From the NCBI GenBank assembly GCA_019359545.1, contig JAHHHB010000018.1, positions 1 through 64,000 of the forward strand: a stretch of DNA of 64,000 nucleotides, in the 5' to 3' direction. The translations under genes were made by a program, and so were the position numbers. The notes beneath the pieces are model-generated. The model ran no database searches. It saw only the letters and a list, made by a program, of their open reading frames with translations, and was not told the origin of the DNA. This stretch comes from Desmonostoc geniculatum HA4340-LM1. Lineage in GTDB: Bacteria > Cyanobacteriota > Cyanobacteriia > Cyanobacteriales > Nostocaceae. This document shows, piece after piece, positions 34,533 to 43,010 of this stretch. Position 1 is the first letter of the stretch; each line of letters starts with the position of its first letter.

Positions 34533-35903
34533 TCAAGAAAGTAAACGTTGCTGAAATTGCAAAGCTTTTTGAGCTTCAGGAATTTTCGAGGCTAAAATTT
34601 TCACCAGTTCTGCACGAGAAATTTGTCCAGAAGACTTAATAGCTTTTTGGACTAGAAACTTAGCTATTGGGCCAATTAAATCAGCTAACTCACGTTCGCA
34701 CTTTTCCAAAAATTCCTTGCTGATAACTTCAGATTCTTGGTTTGGGAAATTATTTGAGTTAATTGTAGAGCGATCGGATTTAACAGTCAATTCCTGGAGG
34801 AGAGTAGGTTTCTCTAATATAAATATTGTTTTCTTCCTAAAATCAATTTGTTGATTTCCTCGAAGATGAAGTGCCAATTGACTAATTAATTCTTCACCGC
34901 TGGGCGCTGATGCTGCAACTTGTTGTAGTAATCTTGGGGCAACGGGACCGACAAATTCCAAGAGAATTTTTTCTAGGCGGTTGTAATTTTCTGGAGACAG
35001 AATCGAAGCAGGGGAATATTCAATTGAAGTTTGTTGAGAAAGTGAAACTTGAGGCGGTTGTGTAAAAGATAATTCTACTCTAGTATCGAAATGCTTAAGC
35101 GCCCTTAGAACTTCAGCCGCAGATTGATAGCGCTGTTTAAAATGGTGTAGCACCATCTTAGATAGTACAGATGCTAACTCACAACTGACCTGAGCCTGAT
35201 GTTGCCAAGAAATTTCTCCTGTGTCTAGATCTTCCTCAAAGTTTATAGGATGTAAACCTGTCAGCGCTTGGATACCAATAATGCCCAAGGAATAAATATC
35301 ACTGTTGGGACGGGGCTTACCTTGCCCTTGTTCTGTAGACATGTATCCTGGAGTGCCAATAATAATGCTAGCCCCAGTGTGCCCTGCAACTGTAAGCAGT
35401 TGAGTTTGCATTTGTTTGACTGCGCCAAAGTCAATCAGCACTAACTTACCGTCTTGTTGCCGCCTAATTATATTGTCCGGCTTGATATCTCGATGAATAA
35501 CGTTCTGACTGTGAATAAATTGGAGAATACCCAAGACCTGCTCTAGGAGTTCAATTACTCGATTTTCTGTCCAACGTTCATTGGGAGTCAGTTCTGCTTT
35601 GAGAGTATGCCCTTGAATGAAATCTTGCACCAAGAAAAACTCTTGGTTGTGTTCAAAATACGCTAAAAGTCGAGGAATTTGGTCATGGTTTCCCAGTTGT
35701 TCTAGTGTTTCAGCCTCACTGGTAAATAGCCGTCTGGCAGTTTCGAGAAATTCAACACTGCGACTGACGGGCTTAAGGTGTTTGACTACGCATTTCGGGA
35801 AACCTGGTCGGTGGGTGTCTTGGGCAATGTAGGTTTGACCGAACCCTCCTCCACCTAAAACTTGAAGGACTTGGTAACGTCCGTCTAATAACTGTCCTAA
35901 CAT
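34533..35903 (-). CDS. Serine/threonine protein kinase, 456 aa
   Basis: Hanks-type kinase. Glycine loop VLGGGGFGQTYIAQD (about residues 15-29), catalytic Lys in CVVKHLKP, catalytic loop VIHRDIKPDNIIRR (about 136-149), LIDFGAVKQ, GTPGYMSTEQGQGKPRPNSD (activation and P+1 region) and GIIGIQALTG. The C-terminal 170 residues contain two similar helical segments (FVGPVAPRLLQQVAASAPS and LIGPIAKFLVQKAIKSSGQ), a pattern seen at the C-terminus of some cyanobacterial kinases. No transmembrane helix is visible, so it is cytosolic. It is transcribed away from the phosphatase gene. Confidence 0.93.
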   Translation of the reverse strand: MLGQLLDGRYQVLQVLGGGGFGQTYIAQDTHRPGFPKCVVKHLKPVSRSVEFLETARRLFTSEAETLEQLGNHDQIPRLLAYFEHNQEFFLVQDFIQGHTLKAELTPNERWTENRVIELLEQVLGILQFIHSQNVIHRDIKPDNIIRRQQDGKLVLIDFGAVKQMQTQLLTVAGHTGASIIIGTPGYMSTEQGQGKPRPNSDIYSLGIIGIQALTGLHPINFEEDLDTGEISWQHQAQVSCELASVLSKMVLHHFKQRYQSAAEVLRALKHFDTRVELSFTQPPQVSLSQQTSIEYSPASILSPENYNRLEKILLEFVGPVAPRLLQQVAASAPSGEELISQLALHLRGNQQIDFRKKTIFILEKPTLLQELTVKSDRSTINSNNFPNQESEVISKEFLEKCERELADLIGPIAKFLVQKAIKSSGQISRAELVKILASKIPEAQKALQFQQRLLS

Positions 35904-36068
35904 TGTGTCACTTGCCTAAGTCCTCAAATTCATCTTGGCACAAGTACCAGCTTTGGCAAAGTTTCTTCAATCTGACAATAATATTAGGAAATAAAGCTCC
36001 AAACCGAATATGTGTCTAATGTTTAAAAATTACCTGATAATTTTGTTGACCAGAGTGATTAAAGAGCT

Positions 36069-36287
36069 TTATGCAGTTTTATTGACAAAGTAGCTAATTC
36101 CCCTAAAGCTCAATTTATAAACTAGTGGGGCTTGAGGAACTTCTGCCAATTTGGAATTTGGATCGGCATCATAGGTAACGCCACGGTATGTTAAATTATG
36201 ATCTGAGGCAAACGCCTGTTGTGTTTTTTTGCTGCGAACTTGGCTTAGTTTGTATTCATAACTCAGACCACGATAATAAAGTTTCAT
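36069..36287 (-). CDS. DUF4278-type small protein, 72 aa
   Basis: Contains the repeated motif YYRGLSYEY, LTYRGVTYD and LSFRGISYF, in which (L)xYRGxxY is the mark of the cyanobacterial DUF4278 family. No signal peptide or membrane segment. Function unknown. It lies upstream of, and on the same strand as, the kinase gene, separated by about 165 bp. Confidence 0.85.
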   Translation of the reverse strand: MKLYYRGLSYEYKLSQVRSKKTQQAFASDHNLTYRGVTYDADPNSKLAEVPQAPLVYKLSFRGISYFVNKTA

Positions 36288-36587
36288 AATTTTTGCCTCC
36301 TGAATAACTGTTGTCCAATAATGTTGATGAATTATCAGAAGATAATTGGACAGTTATGCAAACTTTTTCAGGAACTGGTTAAAGGATTAGCCGTCTAGGG
36401 TGAAGAGTCATTGGGCGTTAGGTATGGGGCACAAGAGGCAAAGGGGCAAAGGGAAAAGATTGCACCAAGTTCTCCTCTGCCTCCCTATTCCCTACTCCCC
36501 ACTCCCCATCTCCCGTATGCTTACCCTTTTCATTCTGGGGTAACGTGGTTAACAATGGGTTGAATGTTTTTGAAATGATTCAACCTT
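36288..36587. other. Intergenic spacer, no gene seen
   Basis: 300 bp between divergent genes. Contains AATTATCAGAAGATAATT (imperfect palindrome near 36330) and STRR-like CCCTACTCCCCACTCCCCATC at about 36487-36511. It probably holds the two divergent promoters. Confidence 0.5.
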
Positions 36588-36842
36588 ATGCCTAGAACTC
36601 CAAATGAATATGCCGTACACCTCCTACTGGAAAACGGTCATCGGGAAGAAGTACGTTTTCCTACTATTCAAGAGTTTCAGAAGTGGTATAGTGGCGAACT
36701 TGTGCCAAAGTCTGCTTCTAGTGACTTTATTAGCGTCCCGATCAAGAATATTCAGGGGGAGTATATGGTAGTACGCCCTTCTCGAATCGTGGCAATCCGG
36801 GTAGAACCCGTTTTTAGTTCCAGCGTTGAAAGATTCAACTAA
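36588..36842 (+). CDS. Conserved hypothetical protein, 84 aa
   Basis: A small soluble protein: MPRTPNEYAVHLLLENGHRE then VRFPTIQEFQKWYSGEL and EYMVVRPSRIVAIRVEPVF. The alternating strand/helix pattern is consistent with a compact alpha/beta fold. I recognise no named domain. Its stop codon (36840-36842) directly abuts the ATG of mltA at 36843, so the two are surely co-transcribed and perhaps translationally coupled. A link to cell-wall turnover is possible from context only. Confidence 0.75.
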   Translation: MPRTPNEYAVHLLLENGHREEVRFPTIQEFQKWYSGELVPKSASSDFISVPIKNIQGEYMVVRPSRIVAIRVEPVFSSSVERFN

Positions 36843-38105
36843 ATGATGAGAAAAACCCTTGCTTTGCTTTCCCTGAGTCTGGGAATTGCCTTTGTAAATC
36901 CTCTTTTGTCGGCTATTGCTCAGGTTCCTAATTTACAGCCCTTGCCAATACCGACTACTCCCGATCTCTCGCCTGTACCAATACCAATCACTCCTGAGGT
37001 AACGCCACCGCTAAAACCAGTTGCCATTGGAACCGATTGTACGCTGCGGCAGAGTTGCTTGGGTTGGGATGACCAACTTTGGGGTCAAAGGGGAAAAACA
37101 GGCGATCGCCTTGCCCTATTGGCTTCTATTGACAACAGTTTGCGTTACTTAGCAAAGAATGAAGCGATCGCAGCATATCAAAATTATCCCATCAAGGAAA
37201 TTACGCTCGATCGCGTCCGGAGGAGTTTACTACGTTTTCGCCAACTAGTTGTCAGTTCTAAGTCACCAGCACAATTACAAGCTGCTGTCCGGCGAGAGTT
37301 TGTTTTTTACCAGTCTGTGGGCAACGATGGCAAGGGTACTGTTAAATTCACAGCTTACTATGAACCTGTTTACACAGCTAGCCGTGTCAGGACTGCAACA
37401 TATAAATATCCCCTTTATCGGCTACCACCTAATTTCAACCAATGGGCGAAACCTCATCCAAAACGAATTGATTTGGAAGGCAAGGATGGTTTACTGGGAA
37501 ATAAAAGCCAGTTACGCGGTTTAGAAATTCTTTGGTTTCGCGATCGCCTGGATGCATATATGATACATATCCAAGGTTCTGCCCAAATTAAATTAACTAA
37601 TGGCAAAACAACCTCTGTTGGCTATGCAGGTGGAACCGATTACCCTTGGACTAGTATCGGCAAAGAACTAGCAAAAGATGGCAAACTGCCCCTGGAAGGA
37701 TTGACAATGCCACGTTTGATTAGTTACTTCCAGCAAAAACCCCAGGAGTTGAATAATTATCTGCCGCGCTGGGAAAGATTTATTTTCTTCCAGGAAACAA
37801 ACGGTAGACCAGCTACCGGCAGTATTCATGTGCCAGTAACAGCAGAACGTTCCATTGCCACAGATAAGTCTCTCATGCCTCCGGGAGCGCTAGCCCTAAT
37901 TTATAACTCATTTCCCTATCCCGCCAGTGGTGGCAAACTCGAAAGACGTGCTGTCAGCCGCTTTGTCCTCGATCAGGATACAGGAAGCGCCATCAAAGGC
38001 CCGGGACGAGTAGATTATTTTATGGGATCTGGAAAATTAGCGGGCGATCGCGCTGGCGTCACAGGCGGTAATGGTTCACTATATTATTTATTGCTCAAGG
38101 AATAA
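36843..38105 (+). CDS. mltA: Membrane-bound lytic murein transglycosylase A, 420 aa
   Basis: Cleaves peptidoglycan between MurNAc and GlcNAc with 1,6-anhydro product. It has an N-terminal signal peptide (MMRKTLALLSLSLGIAFVNP ... AIAQ) and a Pro-rich linker. The MltA domain (VKFTAYYEPVYTASRVRT, WFRDRLDAYMIHIQGSAQIKL, VGYAGGTDYPWTSIGKEL, FFQETNGRPATGSIHVPVTA) is followed by the 3D domain (SRFVLDQDTGSAIKGPGRVDYFMGSG), which holds the catalytic Asp. It lacks an obvious lipobox Cys, unlike E. coli MltA, so it is probably periplasmic or soluble. Length fits the family. Confidence 0.93.
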   Translation: MMRKTLALLSLSLGIAFVNPLLSAIAQVPNLQPLPIPTTPDLSPVPIPITPEVTPPLKPVAIGTDCTLRQSCLGWDDQLWGQRGKTGDRLALLASIDNSLRYLAKNEAIAAYQNYPIKEITLDRVRRSLLRFRQLVVSSKSPAQLQAAVRREFVFYQSVGNDGKGTVKFTAYYEPVYTASRVRTATYKYPLYRLPPNFNQWAKPHPKRIDLEGKDGLLGNKSQLRGLEILWFRDRLDAYMIHIQGSAQIKLTNGKTTSVGYAGGTDYPWTSIGKELAKDGKLPLEGLTMPRLISYFQQKPQELNNYLPRWERFIFFQETNGRPATGSIHVPVTAERSIATDKSLMPPGALALIYNSFPYPASGGKLERRAVSRFVLDQDTGSAIKGPGRVDYFMGSGKLAGDRAGVTGGNGSLYYLLLKE

Positions 38106-38107
38106 AG

Positions 38108-38196
38108 TTAGGAGTTATGAGTTAAGAGTTAGAAGTTAGGAGTTATTAATTCATAATTCTTAACTCCTCACTCCTAACTCCTCACTTTTAACTCTT
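38108..38196. repeat. STRR repeats, AGTTAGGAGTTA type
   Basis: GTTAGGAGTTATGAGTTAAG and later TAACTCCTCACTCCTAACTC are complementary runs and form a long hairpin between the convergent mltA and the 289-aa gene. This is the repeat type found in frame in priA. Confidence 0.88.
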
Positions 38197-39066
38197 CTAA
38201 TACGGTGGATAAGCAAAATCATCTTCATCGGCATACACGTAAGAACTAGAAACCCCTGCCATTGCCATTTTCGGTGTTTCTGATTTTACAGGTTCCTTAC
38301 CAAAATCTTTGTATTCTTCAAAAGTTTTGCAGATAATTGCAGACTCCAGAGAATCTGAAGCAATTAAAAATTGTGTTAAAGTTCCTACCGTCGGATGTTT
38401 GTAATCCACAGTTGAAGCTACCAGAACTGTATTTGGTTCAATGCCTCTTTCTTCACACTCAATTATTGGGCAAAAAATTCCGTGAGCGTGGAACAAAGGA
38501 CCTTTTGGTGTCAAGGGTTGCTTGCGATAGACAGCATAAGCTTTTTCTAGTTCAGCAACGAATCCACTAACTACTTTCCCTTGTTGGAATTCGCAGTAAG
38601 TTTTGCTGAAACTCGCTCCAGCTGCACCATTAAGTGTTAATTGTAGGGGTGATTGATGTAAAAACTTTTTATTCTCTCCCACTATAAAAATTAGATAGCG
38701 AGTAAAGGTTTTAAATTTAAGTTTGTCTGCTAAAAAAGCATCATAGTTATCTTTGAGCGTACCCAGTTTTAGACCAGTTTCTCGGTCTTTAACAGACAAT
38801 GGTCCCCGACGCACTATAACCAAGTGTGGAGTGTTGCTAATAAAGACCGTTTCAACTCCAGAACTAAATTCATGCTCTACCTGCTGCCAATTGTCATCTG
38901 GCACAAAGCCAACAGCATTAGCATTGTCCAGTTTCAGCGCTAAACCGTGGGATTGTATACCATCTGTGCCATACCGAGGATTAATCATCTGACACCAGGG
39001 GATGACTTGAGAAGGCGGTGCATTGAATTTCTCGTCTTCAAAGTCGAAATTAGCAGATGCTTTCAT
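38197..39066 (-). CDS. Conserved cyanobacterial protein (DUF5895-like), 289 aa
   Basis: A soluble protein beginning MKASANFDFEDEKFNAPPSQ and continuing VIPWCQMINPRYGTDGIQSH. It contains a central GKLGT-like block (ETGLKLGTLKDNYDAF), TRYLIFIVGENKKFLHQSPL and FHAHGIFCPIIECEERGIEP, and ends in a Tyr/Asp-rich tail (YVYADEDDFAYPPY). I associate this style with the cyanobacterial family named DUF5895, with limited confidence. There is no enzymatic motif, signal or membrane helix. The conserved Cys residues (CQM, CPIIEC) could bind metal. Neighbours give no clue. Confidence 0.7.
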   Translation of the reverse strand: MKASANFDFEDEKFNAPPSQVIPWCQMINPRYGTDGIQSHGLALKLDNANAVGFVPDDNWQQVEHEFSSGVETVFISNTPHLVIVRRGPLSVKDRETGLKLGTLKDNYDAFLADKLKFKTFTRYLIFIVGENKKFLHQSPLQLTLNGAAGASFSKTYCEFQQGKVVSGFVAELEKAYAVYRKQPLTPKGPLFHAHGIFCPIIECEERGIEPNTVLVASTVDYKHPTVGTLTQFLIASDSLESAIICKTFEEYKDFGKEPVKSETPKMAMAGVSSSYVYADEDDFAYPPY

Positions 39067-39078
39067 CGTTTTAGGCTA

Positions 39079-39324
39079 TTAAAGTGTTTTCTTGAACAAG
39101 TTTATCGACAGTGAGTTGATCTTGGGCACTCTTCCAAAATCTGGAAACAATTGCGTTGCGGTGAATTCATCGCTATGGAGGTATTTTCCACCGCAGGAGA
39201 CTGCCGAACGTGGCGTCAAAAGACAATAGTAGTTTTTCCAGAGTAAGCCAGAATCAACGTATGTTGCAATCCCTGTTTCCTTTTTTAACAACATCTTTTG
39301 AACAAAACAGTTCTGAGGACTCAT
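39079..39324 (-). CDS. Possible small hypothetical protein, 81 aa
   Basis: An ATG-initiated frame (MSPQNCFVQKMLLKKETGIA) on the same strand as, and just upstream of, the 289-aa gene (12 bp gap). A modest ribosome-site-like GGAGAATAAC lies upstream of it on that strand. No motif recognised; Ser/Leu/Lys-rich and possibly spurious. Confidence 0.3.
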   Translation of the reverse strand: MSPQNCFVQKMLLKKETGIATYVDSGLLWKNYYCLLTPRSAVSCGGKYLHSDEFTATQLFPDFGRVPKINSLSINLFKKTL

Positions 39325-39483
39325 AGTAATTTGTATGTCATTAGTTATTCTCCTTGTATAGCAAAAGCCTTGGTGGTTAGGACATTAACAGATGATAAAA
39401 CCTAGACACAAAAAGACTTTTCACCCAGTCCCCAGTAAAGAGTCCCTTGCTATACCTCCCTACCTCCATCTCCCTTATCCCCC

Positions 39484-39858
39484 TCATTTGCCCAAACTCA
39501 AAGCAACAAGAGTTTTCAAATCAGGCACTTCTAAATCAGGTTGACTTACTGCTGATACGGTAGCACCAACTCCTTGTTGACCTGCTCGACGGTTCACCCA
39601 GACTGTTGATAGTCCTAAAGATTTGGCTGCAATGATATCGTGATAAATACTGGCAGCAACGTGTAATATTTCTTCTGGCGAGAGATTAATTTTCTCCATA
39701 GCAAGTCTGAAGTTGTTTAAAGAAGGTTTATAGCTTTTTGCCTGTTCTGCTGTGATTATCCGATCAAATTCCACCTCCAGGTGCTTTGCCGAAAAAGCAA
39801 ACAGATCCTCATCTATATTTGATATAATTACCAGCTTAAACTTTGGCTTGAGGGTTCG
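39484..39858 (-). pseudogene. HAD-superfamily hydrolase (haloacid dehalogenase-type), 5' truncated
   Basis: The frame reads TLKPKFKLVIISNIDEDLFA (motif II Ser in ISN), then EFDRIITAEQAKSYKPSLNN (motif III Lys in YKP) and LHVAASIYHDIIAAKSLGLS with TVWVNRR (motif IV acidic region). The N-terminal part with the motif I nucleophile Asp (DxYGT) and the cap domain is absent. Upstream the frame continues into a low-complexity region with two similar segments (SLHSLVLSYQ and SSHSLVFSCL) unlike the family. An ATG at 39774 gives a 96-aa product, which would be inactive without the nucleophile. A truncated relic. Confidence 0.72.
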
Positions 39859-40058
39859 TAGACAAGAAAATACTAGACTGTGTGAAGATAAGTAAGTAGT
39901 TTGGTACGATAAAACTAAACTATGTAAAGAAAAATAAAGTAGACTAAAAGCCTCTTCTCTAATTCTTTGTGTCTGATCTCGACAATAAATATTTAGTTGT
40001 GTCTACGTGTGTGGGATAATGTTACAACACACAGGAAATTCTTCCTAAGATAGTTTGT

Positions 40059-41816
40059 ATGGATGCTAAATCTGAGCATATAAAAGTTAATATCAGTCAA
40101 AAATTCAACTCAACCGAACAGCAATCTCATAGCAAACCATCTAAACCTTTTTCGGTAGCAGAGGCAGTGGTTAAAATCCTGGAAGATATGGGAGTGCAGT
40201 ATGCCTTTGGTGTTTCCGGAGGGGCGATCGCGCCAGTGTGGACTGCATTACACCAAAGTTCTATTCAGGTGCTGCACTTTCGCCATGAAGCTGGAGCCGC
40301 TTTTGCGGCGACTGAGGCGTACTTTGCTAGCGATCGCCCGGTTGTAGTGTTCACTACCACAGGGCCAGGAATCACTAACGCTTTGACAGGATTGTTAGCT
40401 GCTCGGTGGGAAGGCGCTAAGGTGATTTTTGTTTCAGCTTCAACTTCCGCACCACAGCGAGGACGTTGGGCTTGCCAAGAAACTAGCACATACACCATGC
40501 CTCAGGCAGGTATTTTTACTTCGGGGGAAATATTTCATTACGCGACTACTCTCGAATCCAGCGATGAACTTCCAGAGGTTTGTCGAAGACTTGCCCTTGG
40601 GCTAGGACAACCAGGAGGATTCGTAGCTCATATAAGTATTCCTACAAATATTCAAACAAGCTCGCTAAAAACTTCGTTACCATTGGTAAATTTGTCTGGT
40701 GCTGTGGCAACAGTAACTGAGGAAGCGATCGCCCAATGCGTTCAGTTACTGTCTGAGGGACCCTTTGCCATTTGGGTAGGCTTTGGGGCGCGGGGTGCAG
40801 CAACAGAGATTCGCCAGCTAGCCGAGAGGACAGGAGCTGCTGTAATGTGTTCGCCACGGGGTAAGGGTATCTTTCCAGAAGACCATCCTCAGTTCATAGG
40901 TGTCACTGGCTTTGGTGGGCATGAGTCGGTTTTGAGATATATGCAGGAGCAACGTCCAAGACGCGTGCTGGTACTGGGAACACGCCTTGGTGAATTTACC
41001 TCCTTTTGGAATCCCGTGATGATTCCCTGGCAGGGCTTCCTCCATGTTGACATTGACCCGGAAATACCGGGAATTGCATATCCATCCACCGAGACTTTCG
41101 CTATCCAGTCCGACGTAGAAATATTCCTGAAGAACCTACTGAAGAACTTAAGAGAAAGTACTGGTCGCTCAACGACAATAGTGCTGCCTCGATTTGAACG
41201 TGATGTAATCAAGCCAAGCGCGGCCGGTCTAGTGCGACCAGAACTACTCATGAGTGTGATTCAACAAGTGATTGTTGATGGCAGCGATGCAGTCGTAATG
41301 GCAGAGTCAGGTAACTCATTTGCTTGGGTAATTCATCTGCTGCAATTTACTACACCAAATCGTTACCGGATCAGCAATGGATTCGGAGCTATGGGGCATT
41401 TTGTTACAGGCGTAGTGGGTGCTGCTTTGGCGCGGAATGGCAAGGCTGTTGCCATTGTTGGAGATGGTGCCATGTTGATGAACAGTGAAGTAAACACCGC
41501 TGTAAAATATCAAGTTCCTGCGGTCTGGATTGTACTCAATGATGGGCGCTACAACATATGCGAACAGGGAATAGCGTTTTTAGGATTCAAGAACGTAGAT
41601 GCAACGATTCCGCAGGCAGATTTCGTCAAGATTGCTCATGGGATGGGAGCAAAAGGCATTCGGGTTGAAAGGGAAGCCGACGTTCAAGTAGCTCTAGAAA
41701 AAGCGATTGCAGCAAAAAGTCCATTTGTAGTTGATGTAATCATTGAACCTACCTGTCCTGCACCAATAGGAAGCCGTCTCGACAGTCTGATTTCGCAAGG
41801 TGCTACGAATTACTGA
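40059..41816 (+). CDS. Thiamine diphosphate-dependent enzyme, acetolactate synthase-like, 585 aa
   Basis: ThDP enzyme of the acetohydroxyacid synthase/benzoylformate decarboxylase superfamily. The pyrimidine domain has the catalytic Glu77 in FRHEAGAAFAATEAYF and the FTTTGPGITNALTG loop. The middle domain is ordinary. The pyrophosphate domain has GDGAMLMNSEVNTAVKYQVP with ND (about residues 469-495), the Mg/ThDP motif. The family decarboxylates a 2-oxo acid and transfers the resulting acyl anion. The N-terminal 30 residues are polar and extra. The gene is followed after 13 bp by a KAS III-like gene and not by an ilvN regulatory subunit, so branched amino acid synthesis is unlikely. ScyA of the scytonemin pathway is one specialised relative, but no other scy genes are here. 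Acyl donor and acceptor are unknown. Confidence 0.88.
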   Translation: MDAKSEHIKVNISQKFNSTEQQSHSKPSKPFSVAEAVVKILEDMGVQYAFGVSGGAIAPVWTALHQSSIQVLHFRHEAGAAFAATEAYFASDRPVVVFTTTGPGITNALTGLLAARWEGAKVIFVSASTSAPQRGRWACQETSTYTMPQAGIFTSGEIFHYATTLESSDELPEVCRRLALGLGQPGGFVAHISIPTNIQTSSLKTSLPLVNLSGAVATVTEEAIAQCVQLLSEGPFAIWVGFGARGAATEIRQLAERTGAAVMCSPRGKGIFPEDHPQFIGVTGFGGHESVLRYMQEQRPRRVLVLGTRLGEFTSFWNPVMIPWQGFLHVDIDPEIPGIAYPSTETFAIQSDVEIFLKNLLKNLRESTGRSTTIVLPRFERDVIKPSAAGLVRPELLMSVIQQVIVDGSDAVVMAESGNSFAWVIHLLQFTTPNRYRISNGFGAMGHFVTGVVGAALARNGKAVAIVGDGAMLMNSEVNTAVKYQVPAVWIVLNDGRYNICEQGIAFLGFKNVDATIPQADFVKIAHGMGAKGIRVEREADVQVALEKAIAAKSPFVVDVIIEPTCPAPIGSRLDSLISQGATNY

Positions 41817-41829
41817 GAGGAGATTAGTT

Positions 41830-42969
41830 ATGGTGGAGCAACCAGTAGGTATTCGAGCGATCGCAGTGAGCTTTCCCAGTGTTAGACGTACTAACGATTA
41901 TTACAGAGAAAAATACCCTGAGTTAATTGCTCAGGCAGAGCAAAAAAGCTTGGCGAGGATGTTTTCGCTCGCAGGCTCCACTCCCAGCAACGAGTTTGAC
42001 TTAGAAATGATGCCATATCTGTCAGACCCATTTCGTGGTACTGTTGAGCGATGGGTACTTGGTACTGGTGAGTCTTCACTGACGTTAGAGGAACGCGCAG
42101 CCAGGGATGCCCTCGAAGCGGCGAAACTTTCCCCCAAAGACGTTGATCTGATGATTGTCGCTTCTGTATGGCCTGAACAAATCGGACTTGGTGATGCAGC
42201 TTTTCTTGCCCGTCAACTTAGCCTGGAAGGTGCTGCATGGAATCTTGATGCAACATGCGGGAGTACACCGATTGCCCTCCAAACCGCCTGTGCCTTGGTA
42301 CGAGCAGAACAGTATCGCAACGTGTTGGTAGTTATCTCATGCACATACTCTCGCTTTGTCGATGAAGACGATACCATGTCATGGTTCCTTAGTGATGGTG
42401 CCGGAGCTTTCGTAATTGGTTCACTAAAATCGAATCAGGGAATCCTTGGCACAAAGACCGTTCATGCTGGTGAGTTGTGTAATGTAGTTTTTCCTCAACT
42501 GACGACGGACGCGCAAGGCAATCCACAGCTTCGCATGAAGCTATGCAAAGAAGCGAACAAGGTGACTCGGGAAACAGCCGTGGGATTTCTCCGTACATGC
42601 TGTGAGGGTGCTATGGTTGCGGCTGGTGTGACACTCAAGGAAATCGACTTTTTTATTTTCAATACATCTACTGCTTGGTTTGCAAGCTTCTGTATCCGCG
42701 TTCTGGGCATTGACCCAGAACGGACGATCGATCTCTATTCTGAATATGCAAACATTGGACCAGTACTTACTGTGGCCAATATGTACTATGCTGCAAGATT
42801 GGGCAAGATTCGCGAAAATGACCTGGTTCTCGTCTATGGCTTTGGTGCAGCCGGGGCTATTGCTGCGAACGTAATGCGCTGGGGCAATGTAGCGCTAAGT
42901 CCTGACCCTCTTGAAAGCTCTAAATCAGCAAAAAAAAGCTCTCAAGAAAGGAGCGAAGTTTCTTTTTAA
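41830..42969 (+). CDS. 3-oxoacyl-ACP synthase III-like (KAS III/HMG-CoA synthase-type thiolase fold) protein, 379 aa
   Basis: Thiolase-fold enzyme. The nucleophile is Cys143 in WNLDATCGSTPIAL; other family marks are MIVASVWPEQ, FLSDGAGAFVIGS, ANIGPVLTVANMYYA and LVYGFGAAGAIAANVMRW. The residue at the place of the FabH catalytic His is Asn278 (FFIFNTSTAW), exactly 30 residues before the conserved Asn308 (SEYANIG); FabH has His244 and Asn274, also 30 apart. The enzyme may therefore act as an acyltransferase rather than a decarboxylating synthase. Start at 41830, behind the ribosome site GAGAGGAGA; a longer frame from 41800 overlaps the upstream gene. It is probably co-transcribed with the ThDP enzyme. 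Confidence 0.85.
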   Translation: MVEQPVGIRAIAVSFPSVRRTNDYYREKYPELIAQAEQKSLARMFSLAGSTPSNEFDLEMMPYLSDPFRGTVERWVLGTGESSLTLEERAARDALEAAKLSPKDVDLMIVASVWPEQIGLGDAAFLARQLSLEGAAWNLDATCGSTPIALQTACALVRAEQYRNVLVVISCTYSRFVDEDDTMSWFLSDGAGAFVIGSLKSNQGILGTKTVHAGELCNVVFPQLTTDAQGNPQLRMKLCKEANKVTRETAVGFLRTCCEGAMVAAGVTLKEIDFFIFNTSTAWFASFCIRVLGIDPERTIDLYSEYANIGPVLTVANMYYAARLGKIRENDLVLVYGFGAAGAIAANVMRWGNVALSPDPLESSKSAKKSSQERSEVSF

Positions 42970-43010
42970 GGACATCTTTACAAAATTGAAACTAGATTAA
43001 GGAATTAACT

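Noticed and set aside
40059..41816. ScyA, with a scytonemin biosynthesis cluster
   Set aside because: The ThDP enzyme alone resembles ScyA-type enzymes, but ScyB, ScyC and aromatic amino acid pathway genes are not next to it; its partners are a KAS III homologue and an esterase.
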